A stretch of DNA of 32,726 bases from Streptosporangiaceae bacterium (GTDB lineage: Bacteria; Actinomycetota; Actinomycetes; Streptosporangiales; Streptosporangiaceae), in assembly GCA_025964715.1 (NCBI GenBank), contig JAOPYH010000266.1:1-32726 (forward strand), read 5' to 3'. Positions 7,190 to 15,484 of this stretch are shown piece after piece. Each line of letters opens with the position of its first letter. Position 1 is the stretch's first letter. Both the position numbers and the translations under genes were made by a program. The notes under the pieces are model-generated. The model was not told the origin of the DNA. It was given only the letters and a program-made list of their open reading frames with translations, and made no database searches.

Positions 7190-8866
7190 ATGCCCCAGTT
7201 CGCCCCCACCGACCTGCTGCCACTCGGCCCCGACGAGACCGAGTACCGCCTGTTGACCACGGACGGTGTGACCACGTTCGAGGCGGACGGCCGCACGTTC
7301 CTGCGTGTGGAGCCCGAGATCCTGCGCCTGCTCACCGAGACGGCCGTGCACGACATCTCCCACCTGCTGCGGCCCACGCACCTCAAGCAGCTCCGGCGCA
7401 TCCTCGACGACCCCGAGGCCTCCGCCAACGACCGGTTCGTCGCCCTCGACCTCCTCAAGAACGCCAACATCGCCGCCGCCGGCGTCCTCCCGATGTGCCA
7501 GGACACCGGCACCGCCATCGTCATGGGCAAACGCGGCCAGCACGTCCTGACCGACGGCCGCGACGAGGAGCACATCTCCCGGGGCGTGTACGACGCCTAC
7601 ACGAAGCTGAACCTGCGCTACTCCCAGATGGCGCCGCTCACCATGTGGGAGGAGCGCAACACCGGCAGCAACCTTCCCGCACAGGTGGAGCTCTACGCCA
7701 CCGGCGGCGAGCCGCACGTCAACGAGGCCTACAAGTTCCTCTTCATGGCCAAGGGCGGCGGCAGCGCCAACAAGTCCTTCCTGTACCAGGAGACCAAGGC
7801 GGTCCTGAACCCCAAGCGCATGCTGGCCTTCCTCGAGGAGAAGATCCGCTCGCTGGGCACGGCCGCCTGTCCCCCGTACCACCTGGCGATCGTGGTCGGC
7901 GGGACCAGCGCCGAGTTCGCCTTGAAGACCGCCAAGTACGCGTCCGCGCACTACCTCGACGCCCTCCCGACCTCGGGGTCTCCGACCGGTCACGGCTTCC
8001 GTGACCTGGAGCTGGAGCAGCAGGTGTTCGAACTGACCCAGCAGCTCGGCATCGGGGCGCAGTTCGGCGGCAAGTACTTCTGTCATGACGTCCGGGTGGT
8101 CCGGCTGCCCCGCCACGGCGCGTCCTGCCCTGTCGCCATCGCGGTGTCCTGCAGCGCGGACCGGCAGGCCCTCGCCAAGATCACCGCTGAGGGTGTCTTC
8201 CTGGAGCAGCTGGAGGCCGACCCGGCGAAGTACCTGCCGGACACCACGCACGAAGACCTGTCCGACGACGTCGTGCGGGTCGACCTCAGCCGCCCGATGG
8301 ATGAGATCAGGGCCGAGCTGAGCCGCTATCCCGTCAAGACTCGCCTGTCGCTGACCGGCCCGCTCGTCGTGGCCCGCGACATCGCCCACGCCAAGATCAA
8401 GGAACGGCTCGACGCCGGTGAGGCGATGCCCGGCTACCTGCGGGACCACGCCGTCTACTACGCCGGGCCGGCCAAGACCCCGGAGGGTTACGCCAGCGGT
8501 TCGTTCGGCCCCACGACCGCCGGCCGCATGGACTCCTATGTCGAGCAGTTCCAGGCCGCCGGCGGCTCCCTGGTCATGCTGGCCAAGGGCAACCGGTCCC
8601 AGCAGGTCACCGACGCCTGCCAGGCCCACGGAGGCTTCTACCTCGGGTCCATCGGTGGTCCCGCGGCGAGACTGGCCCAGGACTGCATCAAAAAGGTGGA
8701 GGTCCTGGAGTACGCCGAGCTCGGCATGGAGGCGGTCTGGAAGATCGAGGTCGAGGACTTCCCGGCCTTCATCGTGGTCGACGACAAGGGCAACGACTTC
8801 TTCGGCGGCTCCGGAGCCGGGAACGCGGCCGGCACCCCGCCGCTGCTCACCATCGGACGGCGCTGA
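7190..8866 (+). CDS. Fumarate hydratase class I (iron-sulfur type)
   Basis: Interconverts fumarate and malate in the TCA cycle using a [4Fe-4S] cluster as Lewis acid. The 558-residue protein is full length for the fused two-domain form. The alpha domain covers about 1-330, with cluster cysteines expected at C103 (PMCQDTG), C227 (TAACPPY) and C298 (KYFCHDV). The C-terminal beta domain includes [20 protein letters not shown] and the [13 protein letters not shown] block. ATG 7190 has GAGGAG about 9 bases upstream. A weak -10 (TACCCT, 7148-7153) lies 36 bases upstream of the start. It is followed on the same strand by the class II enzyme. Being cluster-based it should be oxygen-sensitive, whereas class II is not. 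Confidence 0.95.
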   Translation: MPQFAPTDLLPLGPDETEYRLLTTDGVTTFEADGRTFLRVEPEILRLLTETAVHDISHLLRPTHLKQLRRILDDPEASANDRFVALDLLKNANIAAAGVLPMCQDTGTAIVMGKRGQHVLTDGRDEEHISRGVYDAYTKLNLRYSQMAPLTMWEERNTGSNLPAQVELYATGGEPHVNEAYKFLFMAKGGGSANKSFLYQETKAVLNPKRMLAFLEEKIRSLGTAACPPYHLAIVVGGTSAEFALKTAKYASAHYLDALPTSGSPTGHGFRDLELEQQVFELTQQLGIGAQFGGKYFCHDVRVVRLPRHGASCPVAIAVSCSADRQALAKITAEGVFLEQLEADPAKYLPDTTHEDLSDDVVRVDLSRPMDEIRAELSRYPVKTRLSLTGPLVVARDIAHAKIKERLDAGEAMPGYLRDHAVYYAGPAKTPEGYASGSFGPTTAGRMDSYVEQFQAAGGSLVMLAKGNRSQQVTDACQAHGGFYLGSIGGPAARLAQDCIKKVEVLEYAELGMEAVWKIEVEDFPAFIVVDDKGNDFFGGSGAGNAAGTPPLLTIGRR

Positions 8867-8875
8867 TCGCAAGGC

Positions 8876-8959
8876 GCTGACCGGGAGATCCTGTGCGACG
8901 GCGTGCTCGCGAAGGGCCGGCCCGGGGACCGGCAGAACTACACCGTGGGGCGACCATGA
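8876..8959 (+). other. Stop-free, codon-like stretch in frame with and just after the class I fumarase stop
   Basis: Continuing the fumarase frame past its TGA (8864-8866) gives about 30 more sense codons to a TGA at 8957-8959, including ADREILCDGVLAKGRPGDRQ and NYTVGRP. Nearly every codon ends in G or C, as in real genes here. I do not recognise the peptide. It may be a remnant of a lost gene or of a longer C-terminus, or chance in GC-rich DNA. Confidence 0.25.
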
Positions 8960-8989
8960 CCCCCAGGCCCCGGCGCCCAGCCCCTGAGA

Positions 8990-9017
8990 TTGAGGGGTGA
9001 AAGGGTCCGGGTACGGT
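8990..9017 (+). promoter_or_regulatory. Promoter of fumC
   Basis: TTGAGG (8990-8995), a 16-base spacer, then TACGGT (9012-9017). The predicted transcript begins just before the AGGAGG at 9024. This implies that fumC has its own promoter and is not solely co-transcribed with the class I fumarase gene. Confidence 0.55.
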
Positions 9018-9037
9018 CGTGTCAGGAGGTGTCCGCA

Positions 9038-10438
9038 ATGGCCGAGCAAAAGTATCGGGTCGAGCGCGATTCCATGGGGGAGGTAAGAGTCCCGGCCGAC
9101 GCCAAATGGCGGGCGCAGACCCAGCGCGCCATAGAGAACTTCCCGATCTCGGGAGGCACGCTCGAACGGTCGCACATCGCGGCACTGGCCCACATCAAGG
9201 CCGCGGCGGCGAAGGTCAACGCCGAGCTCAAGGTGATCGACAAGGACATGGCCGACGCCATCGCCGAGGCCGCCGACGAGGTGGCCGACGGCGCCTGGGA
9301 CCCGCACTTCCCAGTCGATGTCTTCCAGACCGGGTCGGGCACCTCGTCGAACATGAACGCCAACGAGGTGATCGCCACCCTCGCGCAGGAACGGCTGCAA
9401 CGCAGCGTCCATCCCAACGACCATGTCAACGCGTCGCAGTCCTCCAACGACGTCTTCCCGTCGTCGATCCACATCGCCGCGGCCCATGGCATTCTCAATC
9501 AGCTCATCCCGGCGCTCCAGCACCTCGGGCAAGCGCTCGACCGCAACGCCGTCCGGTTCGCGACGGTGGTGAAGGCCGGACGCACGCATCTGATGGACGC
9601 CACTCCGGTGACGCTCGGCCAGGAGTTCAGCGGCTACGCGGCCCAGGCCCGGCTGGGCGTTGAGCGCCTCGAGGCCGCTCTCCCGCGCCTGGCCGAGCTG
9701 CCGCTCGGCGGAACGGCGGTGGGCACCGGCATCAACACGCCGGAGGGCTTCGCCGGACGGGTGATCGCGGAGATCGCCCGGGTGACCGGACTGCCCCTCA
9801 CCGAGGCCCGCAACCATTTCGAGGCGCAGGGAGCCCGTGACGCACTCGTCGAGGCCAGTGGGGCTCTGCGGACCATCGCGGTGAGTCTCAACAAGATCGC
9901 AAACGACCTGCGCTGGATGGCATCCGGCCCGCGCGCCGGCCTGGCCGAGATCCGGCTGCCGGACCTGCAGCCCGGCTCCTCCATCATGCCGGGCAAGGTC
10001 AATCCCGTGATCCCTGAGGCGGTCTGCCAGGTCGTGGCCCAGGTGATCGGCAACGACGCGGCGATCCAGTTCGGCGGAGCGGCGGGCAACTTCGAGCTCA
10101 ACGTCATGCAGCCGATGCTGGCCCGCAACCTGCTGGAGTCCATCCGCCTGCTGGCGAACGTGACGCGCCTGTTCGCCGACCGCTGCGTGGCCGGCGTCGA
10201 GGCCGACGCCGGCCGCAGCCGCGAATACGCCGAGTCGTCCCCCTCCATCGTCACGGCGTTGAACCCCTACATCGGGTACGAGGAGGCGGCCATCGTCGCC
10301 AAGCAGTCCCTGCGGGAGCGCAAGACCATCCGTGAGGTCGTGCTCGAGCGCGGGTACGTGGAGGACGGCAAGCTCACCACCGAACAGCTCGACGCCGCGC
10401 TCGACGTCCTCGCGATGACCGGTCCGGGACCGGCCTAG
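9038..10438 (+). CDS. fumC: Fumarate hydratase class II
   Basis: Cluster-free, homotetrameric fumarase of the aspartase/fumarase superfamily, catalysing fumarate-malate interconversion in the TCA cycle. It has 466 residues. Family motifs seen are [15 protein letters not shown] (near 100), [17 protein letters not shown] (near 190) and the signature [11 protein letters not shown] (near 320), whose serine is the catalytic base on the mobile loop. AGGAGGT 7 bases before ATG 9038 fixes the start; an in-frame ATG at 8990 overlaps the promoter and is rejected. It converges on the SLT-domain gene with only 10 bases between the stops. Confidence 0.96.
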   Translation: MAEQKYRVERDSMGEVRVPADAKWRAQTQRAIENFPISGGTLERSHIAALAHIKAAAAKVNAELKVIDKDMADAIAEAADEVADGAWDPHFPVDVFQTGSGTSSNMNANEVIATLAQERLQRSVHPNDHVNASQSSNDVFPSSIHIAAAHGILNQLIPALQHLGQALDRNAVRFATVVKAGRTHLMDATPVTLGQEFSGYAAQARLGVERLEAALPRLAELPLGGTAVGTGINTPEGFAGRVIAEIARVTGLPLTEARNHFEAQGARDALVEASGALRTIAVSLNKIANDLRWMASGPRAGLAEIRLPDLQPGSSIMPGKVNPVIPEAVCQVVAQVIGNDAAIQFGGAAGNFELNVMQPMLARNLLESIRLLANVTRLFADRCVAGVEADAGRSREYAESSPSIVTALNPYIGYEEAAIVAKQSLRERKTIREVVLERGYVEDGKLTTEQLDAALDVLAMTGPGPA

Positions 10439-10448
10439 CCGGGTCGGG

Positions 10449-11315
10449 TCAGTACCAGCCCTGCGACTGGAAGGTTGACCAGGCGCCGCAGGGCGTCTTG
10501 TAGCGCGACTTGATGTAGCCGAGGCCCCACTTGATCTGGGTCGTGGGGTTGCTCTGCCAGTTCGGCCCGGCGCTGGACATCTTGCTGCCTGGCAGGGCCT
10601 GCGGGATCCCGTAGGCGCCCGAGGGGTTGGCGGCGTTCACCCGCCAGCCGCTCTCGCGCGTCCACAACTCGACCAGGCAGCCGAATTGCGTGGACGGCTC
10701 GAACCCGAAGCTCGACAGCAGCCCCTTAGCGATCTTCTGTGCCTCGCCGGCCGGCACGGGGTTCCCTGCCACGGCCAGGCTGAGACTCTTCTTCTTGGGG
10801 CTTTTCGTCGGCAGCGGGGTGCCCTTCGGGGCGAGGGCGGGGCGGACGGCGAAGTCCTTGCGGGCCGCTCGGGAAGCACGCTCCGTGGCACGCTTCAGGC
10901 GCTCGGCCTCCGCGGCCTTGAGTTCGGCCTCCGAGGGCTGGCTGCGGGCCGGGTCGGCCACGGGCGCCGAGGCCACCGTCTGCTTGTTGCCGGACCCACC
11001 CGTCATGGCCATGGCGCCCACCGTGCCGCCACCCACGACGACCACCGCGGCGGCGGCCGCGGCACCGATCTTGATGAGGCCATGCCGGCGGGCCGGCGAC
11101 CGAACGTCCAGGTCGGTGATCTCCTCGAGGGGGGCACCGGCCACGTGCACGTCGGTGTGGGGGGCGATGGCGACCGGCGAGGCGGGGGCCTCCGCCGAGG
11201 GGCGGAACCCGAGGTCCCTGCGGTCTGTGCTGCGTCGACTGTGTCGACTGTCTCGCCTGGGCGACCCGGAACGGTCTCCGTACAAGGCGGTCCTTCCGAC
11301 AGGTCGCACGCGCAT
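10449..11315 (-). CDS. Membrane-anchored SLT-type transglycosylase-like protein
   Basis: About 288 residues. A positively charged cytoplasmic N-terminus of about 80 residues precedes one membrane helix (IKIGAAAAAAVVVVGGGTVG). A Lys/Glu/Ala-rich, probably coiled or flexible linker follows, then a C-terminal lysozyme-like domain of about 75 residues with LWTRESGW, NPSGAYGIPQALPG and WGLGYIKSRYKTPCGAW. The Glu of RESGW is the expected catalytic acid; two cysteines probably form a disulfide. Such proteins cleave or remodel peptidoglycan glycan strands, like resuscitation-promoting factors. The start is uncertain: ATG 11315 is preferred over GTG 11357, because the latter begins 3 bases after a strong leader-RNA stem. 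Expression is probably set by that RNA. Confidence 0.85.
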   Translation of the reverse strand: MRVRPVGRTALYGDRSGSPRRDSRHSRRSTDRRDLGFRPSAEAPASPVAIAPHTDVHVAGAPLEEITDLDVRSPARRHGLIKIGAAAAAAVVVVGGGTVGAMAMTGGSGNKQTVASAPVADPARSQPSEAELKAAEAERLKRATERASRAARKDFAVRPALAPKGTPLPTKSPKKKSLSLAVAGNPVPAGEAQKIAKGLLSSFGFEPSTQFGCLVELWTRESGWRVNAANPSGAYGIPQALPGSKMSSAGPNWQSNPTTQIKWGLGYIKSRYKTPCGAWSTFQSQGWY

Positions 11316-11359
11316 GGGGACGCGCACGAGTGCGGCCACCCCCGGCCATGTCCCCACCC

Positions 11360-11500
11360 GTTCCGGCGGGGGCCTGTCCGCGGTGCGGTACGGCTTCGCC
11401 CTGCGGCCCTCATGGCCGCGGTGCTCAGACCGCCCGCACTCGAGGGGTGCTTACGGAGCCCCACCCTGCCGGACACCCCCGGGGGCCGCGCAACCGGAAC
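11360..11500 (-). ncRNA. Highly structured 5' leader RNA; candidate c-di-AMP (ydaO-type) riboswitch
   Basis: The minus-strand leader is closed by long-range pairs: GTTCCGG (11500-11494) with CCGGAAC (11366-11360), and CGCGG (11490-11486) with CCGCG (11383-11379). An alternative pairs GGGGGTGTCC (11480-11471) with GGACA (11379-11375) and CCCCC (11372-11368). Inside are the hairpins GCAC/GTGC, GCGGT/ACCGC (11433-11418) and GCGGCC/GGCCGC (11419-11403). GGGGGTGTCCGGCAGGGTGG and GCGAAGCCGTACCGCACCGC loosely match two conserved blocks of ydaO RNAs as I remember them, but the usual CAGCTAAC core is not intact. ydaO riboswitches often precede cell-wall hydrolase genes in actinobacteria, as here. The structure is seen; the class assignment is inference. 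Confidence 0.48.
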
Positions 11501-11504
11501 ACGA

Positions 11505-11532
11505 AGAATGATCTAGGGTCCGTTTTTGTCAA
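11505..11532 (-). promoter_or_regulatory. Promoter of the SLT-domain gene
   Basis: On the minus strand, consensus TTGACA (11532-11527), a 16-base spacer, then CATTCT (11510-11505). The predicted start near 11498 coincides with the first arm of the leader-RNA closing stem. Confidence 0.5.
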
Positions 11533-11764
11533 CCTGACCGAGATAGGCCGCAAACCTCTCAGGCACCTGCGATTTCACCCATTACTGCGGCCCGTGTGTC
11601 ATTAGTCACAACAATGCGGAGAGAATTGAACAAGAGACGGAATGTAGCTGCCACGGAGGACCCGGACATGAGACGTGTGGCCCGGCCATGCGTCTCGCGC
11701 GTGATCCGGGCCACACGTTCACAAATAACGGGTCCACCCATACATTGGGCGACTGGAGAACCGG
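11533..11764. other. Intergenic stretch between the SLT promoter and the end of phoH
   Basis: Together with the leader, the gap between the two genes is about 450 bases. Apart from the phoH terminator at 11673-11718 and the promoter/leader described separately, I see only short, AT-richer sequence with no convincing gene on either strand. The small ORFs there lack ribosome binding sites and gene-like codon use. Confidence 0.5.
11673..11718. terminator. Strong hairpin terminator downstream of phoH
   Basis: Perfect 13-base arms (ACGTGTGGCCCGG at 11673-11685 and CCGGGCCACACGT at 11706-11718) enclose a 20-base loop. The element begins 47 bases beyond the phoH stop on the minus strand and upstream of the SLT promoter, so it would insulate the two genes. 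It lacks a T-tract. Confidence 0.75.
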
Positions 11765-13120
11765 TCAGGAGCCGATATCGCCAAGGAGGTCGGTGACAAG
11801 GGCGGCGATGGGGGAACGCTCGGACCGGGTCAGGGTCACGTGCGCGAACAGCGGATGCCCCTTGAGCCTCTCCACCACCGCGGCGACGCCGTCATGGCGG
11901 CCCACCCGGAGGTTGTCGCGCTGCGCGACGTCATGGGTGAGCACCACCCGCGAACCCGCACCGATCCGGGACAGCACCGTCAGGAGCACGCCGCGTTCGA
12001 GTGACTGCGCCTCGTCCACGATGACGAACGCGTCATGGAGCGAGCGGCCCCGGATGTGCGTGAGCGGCAGGACCTCGAGCATGCCACGCTCCAAGACCTC
12101 CTCGATGACCTCCGGCGTCGTCACGGCCGAGAGGGTGTCGAAGACGGCCTGCGCCCACGGCGACATCTTCTCGTTCTCAGAGCCCGGCAGGTAGCCCAGA
12201 TCCTGCCCGCCGACCGCGTAGAGCGGCCGGAAGACCACCACCTTGCGATGCTGGCGCCGTTCGAGCACGGCCTCGAGGCCCGCGCAGAGGGCGAGCGCCG
12301 ACTTGCCCGTGCCCGCACGACCTCCCAGTGAGACGATCCCGACCTCCTCGTCGGACAGCAGGTCGAGCGCCACCCGCTGTTCGGCCGAACGGCCGCGCAA
12401 CCCGAAGACCTCCCGGTCGCCACGGACCAGGCGTACGGACTTGTCCGGCATGATCCGCCCGAGGGCCGAGCCATTCGAGGACAGGAGCCGAAGCCCGGTG
12501 TGGCAGGGCAGATCCCCCGCGTCCGAACCGGACAGCGCGTCCGGCTCGAGCCGGCCGGATTCGTACAGCTCCTCGACCTGCTGGGCGCTCACCTCTATCT
12601 CGCGCATCCCGGTCCAGCCGGACTCGACCACCGCGAGTTCCGCGCGATATTCCTCGGCGGCAAGCCCTACGGACGCCGCCTTCACCCGCAGGGGCAGGTC
12701 CTTGGAGACGAGTACGACATCGCACCCCTCCTTGGACAGCCAGCTGGCCACCGACAGGATCCGCGTGTCGTTGTCCCCCAGCCGGAAACCATCGGGGAGC
12801 ACGCTCGGGTCGGAGTGGTTGAGCTCCACCCGGACCGTGCCGCCCTGATCTCCTATCGGAAGAACCTCATCGAGTCTGCCGTGCTCCATCCGCAGGTCGT
12901 CCAGCATGCGCAGTGCCTGCCGGGCGAAAAACCCCAGCTCAGGATGGTCGCGCTTGGCCTCGAGCTCGGTGATGACGACGATGGGGAGTACGACCTCATG
13001 TTCTGCGAACCGGGCTATGGCACCCGGGTCAGCGAGTAGAACGCTGGTGTCGAGGACGTACGTGCGCCGGTCCGTTCCAGCGGACTGGGGGGAGACTCGG
13101 CGCGACGAGGAAGTGACCAC
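11765..13120 (-). CDS. PIN-domain/PhoH-like ATPase (PhoH2 type)
   Basis: A 451-residue two-domain protein. The N-terminal PIN ribonuclease domain (about 20-155) has its acidic metal-binding set: D24 (VLDTS), E52 (ITELEAK), D116/D118 (GDNDTR) and D141 (SKDLPL). The C-terminal PhoH ATPase domain (about 230-451) has Walker A GRAGTGKS (267-274) and Walker B FVIVDEAQ (D369/E370). Mycobacterial PhoH2 proteins of this architecture have been described as ATP-dependent RNA helicase/RNases, so a role in RNA turnover is likely. GTG 13120 has AAGGAG 6 bases upstream. No separate antitoxin-like ORF is visible immediately upstream. A strong terminator follows. Confidence 0.92.
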   Translation of the reverse strand: MVTSSSRRVSPQSAGTDRRTYVLDTSVLLADPGAIARFAEHEVVLPIVVITELEAKRDHPELGFFARQALRMLDDLRMEHGRLDEVLPIGDQGGTVRVELNHSDPSVLPDGFRLGDNDTRILSVASWLSKEGCDVVLVSKDLPLRVKAASVGLAAEEYRAELAVVESGWTGMREIEVSAQQVEELYESGRLEPDALSGSDAGDLPCHTGLRLLSSNGSALGRIMPDKSVRLVRGDREVFGLRGRSAEQRVALDLLSDEEVGIVSLGGRAGTGKSALALCAGLEAVLERRQHRKVVVFRPLYAVGGQDLGYLPGSENEKMSPWAQAVFDTLSAVTTPEVIEEVLERGMLEVLPLTHIRGRSLHDAFVIVDEAQSLERGVLLTVLSRIGAGSRVVLTHDVAQRDNLRVGRHDGVAAVVERLKGHPLFAHVTLTRSERSPIAALVTDLLGDIGS

Positions 13121-13140
13121 TCGCTCTCCTTCGGGCGCCG

Positions 13141-13156
13141 CCGGACAGCCGTCCGG
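13141..13156. repeat. Short inverted repeat upstream of phoH
   Basis: CCGGAC-AGCC-GTCCGG is a perfect 6-base-arm hairpin about 20 bases before the phoH start and in the gap after the prenyltransferase gene. It may be a weak terminator or lie in the phoH leader. Confidence 0.3.
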
Positions 13157-13254
13157 TCAGCGACGCCCTTACGTCGGGGAGGAAACCTGACTCCACGCTA
13201 CGGTCCGTCCCCGAGGGCGCGACAGTGACAAGCATCACAGTCGTGCCCGGCGAA

Positions 13255-14058
13255 TCAGGAGCCGTAGCGCCGATGCCGCGCGGCGTAGGAGCGAAGTGCA
13301 CGCAGAAAGTCGACCTTGCGGAAGTCAGGCCAGTGGACTTCGCAGAAGTAGAACTCCGAGTGTGCGCTCTGCCAGAGCATGAAGCCGGAGAGGCGTTGCT
13401 CTCCCGACGTACGGATGAGCAGGTCCGGGTCGGTCTGGCCGCGCGTGTAGAGATGCTCAGCGATGTGCTCCACATCGAGGACCTCGGCGAGCTCCTCGAT
13501 ACTGATGCCCTTGCTCGCCTGCTCGTAGAGCAGGGAGCGCACCGCATCAGCGATCTCACGCCTACCTCCATACCCAACGGCGACGTTCACAATCAGGCCA
13601 GGAGCATCAGATGTAGCCTCACCGGCATCTTTGAGGACACGTGCGGTCTTGTCGGGCAGCAGGTCTAGGGCGCCGACCGGGCGCACGTTCCAGCTGTTGG
13701 CCGCCAGCTGCTGCACCGTGTTCTCGATGATCGCGAGCAGCGGCTCGAGTTCCTTGGCGGGACGCGACAGGTTGTCGGTGGAGAGCAGCCACAGCGTGAC
13801 GACCTCGACGCCGGCCTCCGTGCACCACTGCAGGAGCTCCGAGATCTTGTCGGCCCCTCGCTGGTGCCCGGTGTTGACGTCGGTCAGTCCCATGGAGCGC
13901 GCCCATCGCCGGTTGCCGTCCAGGATGACCCCGACGTGGCGCGGCGTGATGTCGGCCGGCAGGGACGAGCCGACCCGCCACTCGTACAGACGGTAGAGGA
14001 GGTCTCGCAGCGGCCCCTTGATCAAAGATCCTCTCGTTTCGTACCGACGAACGCCCAT
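13255..14058 (-). CDS. Isoprenyl transferase (cis-prenyltransferase, UppS family)
   Basis: A 267-residue enzyme that condenses isopentenyl diphosphate with an allylic diphosphate in cis, making polyprenyl carriers for cell-wall synthesis. Family motifs are HVGVILDGNRRWA (catalytic D47), STDNLSRPAKEL, LLIRTSGEQRLSGFMLWQSA and FYFCEVHWPDF. Actinobacteria often have two paralogues, one giving a short product (Z-farnesyl diphosphate) and one the decaprenyl chain. The product length cannot be decided here, although 'WRVGSSLPADITPRHVGVI' recalls the short-chain type. ATG 14058 is chosen over GTG 14064: GGAGGG directly abuts the GTG but is 6 bases from the ATG. A -10-like GATAAT lies about 40 bases upstream. 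Confidence 0.92.
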   Translation of the reverse strand: MGVRRYETRGSLIKGPLRDLLYRLYEWRVGSSLPADITPRHVGVILDGNRRWARSMGLTDVNTGHQRGADKISELLQWCTEAGVEVVTLWLLSTDNLSRPAKELEPLLAIIENTVQQLAANSWNVRPVGALDLLPDKTARVLKDAGEATSDAPGLIVNVAVGYGGRREIADAVRSLLYEQASKGISIEELAEVLDVEHIAEHLYTRGQTDPDLLIRTSGEQRLSGFMLWQSAHSEFYFCEVHWPDFRKVDFLRALRSYAARHRRYGS

Positions 14059-14166
14059 GGACACCCCTCCGCGTGCGGTCCTCCCCGTAGAACGATGGTA
14101 ATTATCGCCCCGAACAAGGCGCGGAGGGACGGTTAAACGAGATCTTCGCCCTCTTTGATCAGCAGG

Positions 14167-14688
14167 TCACATCTGCGGACCGGCGGCACGCGCCCTCTCG
14201 ACGTGCTGGAGCGCCTCACGGAGCTCACCGAGCCACTCGTCGGCGTTCCGGCCTACCAGGCGCACGCACCAGGCGAGCGCGTCGCTGCGGCTCCGCGCCA
14301 CTCCCGCTTCGACCAGGGTGTCGAGGATCCGGCGTTCGGACTGCCGCAGCCTTGTCATGACCGGGACGGAGAGCGTGGTGAACATCTCCCGCTCACCACC
14401 GCATTCGACGCCCCAGGACAGCCGGCGGCCGAACTTGTGCTCGGCCTCCCGCGCGATGTCCATGCGGCGGTCCCGCGTCTCCTCCCGGAACCGCTGGATA
14501 CGGCCGGTCACGGCCGCGGCCCGTTCGGCGTCGGGGAGGTCTGCGGCGAGTTGGGGGGTGGACAGCCGCCCGATCACGCTGACCTCTTCGCGGTCGAGCA
14601 CGACGTCCGCGCCACCCTGGAACCACTCCGCCGGCAGCCGCCCGGACAACCAGCCCCGCAGCTCCTTGGTCGCTTCATTCGTAGCCAC
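14167..14688 (-). CDS. Hypothetical protein with ribbon-helix-helix-like C-terminus, 173 residues
   Basis: I know this type only as a conserved actinobacterial hypothetical. The middle is charged and helical (AERAAAVTGRIQRFREETRD). The C-terminal part (LSVPVMTRLRQSERRILDTL and then VARSRSDALAWCVRLVGRN) has the strand-helix-helix spacing and 'SRSDALAWCVRL' pattern of ribbon-helix-helix DNA-binding proteins, so a DNA-binding role is inferred. GTG 14688 has no Shine-Dalgarno sequence. Upstream in-frame starts up to 14874 run into the divergent TetR gene and look non-coding. A TTGGCG-16-TAATTC promoter sits 7 bases before the GTG, suggesting a leaderless transcript. It is divergent from a TetR gene. 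Confidence 0.7.
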   Translation of the reverse strand: MATNEATKELRGWLSGRLPAEWFQGGADVVLDREEVSVIGRLSTPQLAADLPDAERAAAVTGRIQRFREETRDRRMDIAREAEHKFGRRLSWGVECGGEREMFTTLSVPVMTRLRQSERRILDTLVEAGVARSRSDALAWCVRLVGRNADEWLGELREALQHVERARAAGPQM

Positions 14689-14806
14689 GTAATCAGAATT
14701 ACACCGATTGGCCGCTTCGCCAAGCACTGCCCAAAATTTGACAGTGACTACTTTTTCAGGGCTGCTGCCAAACGGAGAAGGGCGCTCCTGCCCGCAGAAT
14801 CGGAGC

Positions 14807-15484
14807 ATGAACACGCCGCCTGGTGAGCCGTCCGTGGACCGGCATTGCGACCGGCTCGGCCTGCGCGAGCGCAAGAAGCTGAAGACCCGGAGAACGATCC
14901 AGGATCACGCCCTGCGGCTGTTCACCGATCAGGGCTACGACGCCACCACGGTCCAGCAGATCGCCGAAGCCGCGGAGATCTCCGCCAGCACCTTCTTCAG
15001 GTACTTCCCGACCAAGGAAGACGTCGTGATCAACGATGACTATGACTGGCTCATGGCCGATCTCTTCCGGGCGCAGCCGGCGGAGCTGGCTCCAATGGAA
15101 GCGATGCGCCGGATGCTCCGCAAGGTCCTCGCGCACATGTACGCCACGGACCGGGAGCTGGTCACCGCACGGACCCGGCTCATCCTGGCCGTGCCGGCTC
15201 TGCGCGCCCGGTCGTTCGACGCCAGCCTGCACGACACCCACAAGCTCTTCGTCCAGCTGCTGGCCGAACGCGTGCGGCGAGCACCGGGCGACTTCGAGAT
15301 CCAGATCTTCGCTCAGGCCGTCATGGGCGCCCTTCAGTCGGTCATGCTCAGGTGGGCGGAGAGCGGCGGAACCGAGGACCTGCCCGAGCTGCTGGACGGC
15401 GCCCTGCGGTTCCTGGCCGCGGGATGCCCCCTGGAGGGACCGGCCGCGGTCAGCCCGCGATCCGAGAGCCCTGCCGAGGGTTGA
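14807..15484 (+). CDS. TetR/AcrR family transcriptional regulator
   Basis: A 225-residue regulator. The helix-turn-helix is at about residues 20-68 (RTIQDHALRLFTDQGYDATT, then SASTFFRYFPTKEDVVI). The FFRYFPTKED form is typical of the branch whose C-terminal domain senses acyl-CoA-like or drug ligands; the ligand here is unknown. ATG 14807 has a GGAG only 1-2 bases before it, so initiation may be weak. A TTGACA lies at 14738-14743 without a clear -10. It is divergent from the hypothetical gene at 14167-14688, a possible target. Its last 35 bases overlap the end of the convergent NlpC/P60 gene, which would favour mutual transcriptional interference. Confidence 0.9.
   Translation: MNTPPGEPSVDRHCDRLGLRERKKLKTRRTIQDHALRLFTDQGYDATTVQQIAEAAEISASTFFRYFPTKEDVVINDDYDWLMADLFRAQPAELAPMEAMRRMLRKVLAHMYATDRELVTARTRLILAVPALRARSFDASLHDTHKLFVQLLAERVRRAPGDFEIQIFAQAVMGALQSVMLRWAESGGTEDLPELLDGALRFLAAGCPLEGPAAVSPRSESPAEG

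Noticed and set aside
6956-9817. A 953-codon open frame on the minus strand across both fumarase genes
   Set aside because: It is antisense to two well-supported enzymes, has a composition dictated by their codon bias (Gly/Arg/Val/His/Asp-rich), and shows no domain. It is a GC-content shadow.
10419-10433. The palindrome CCGGTCCGGGACCGG at the end of fumC as a terminator
   Set aside because: Only one unpaired base remains at the centre, so an RNA hairpin would lose several pairs to make a loop. It also lies inside the coding sequence, where GC-rich symmetry is common.
11559-11796. Small ORFs on both strands between phoH and the SLT gene
   Set aside because: No ribosome binding sites, no gene-like codon use, and they cross the phoH terminator hairpin.
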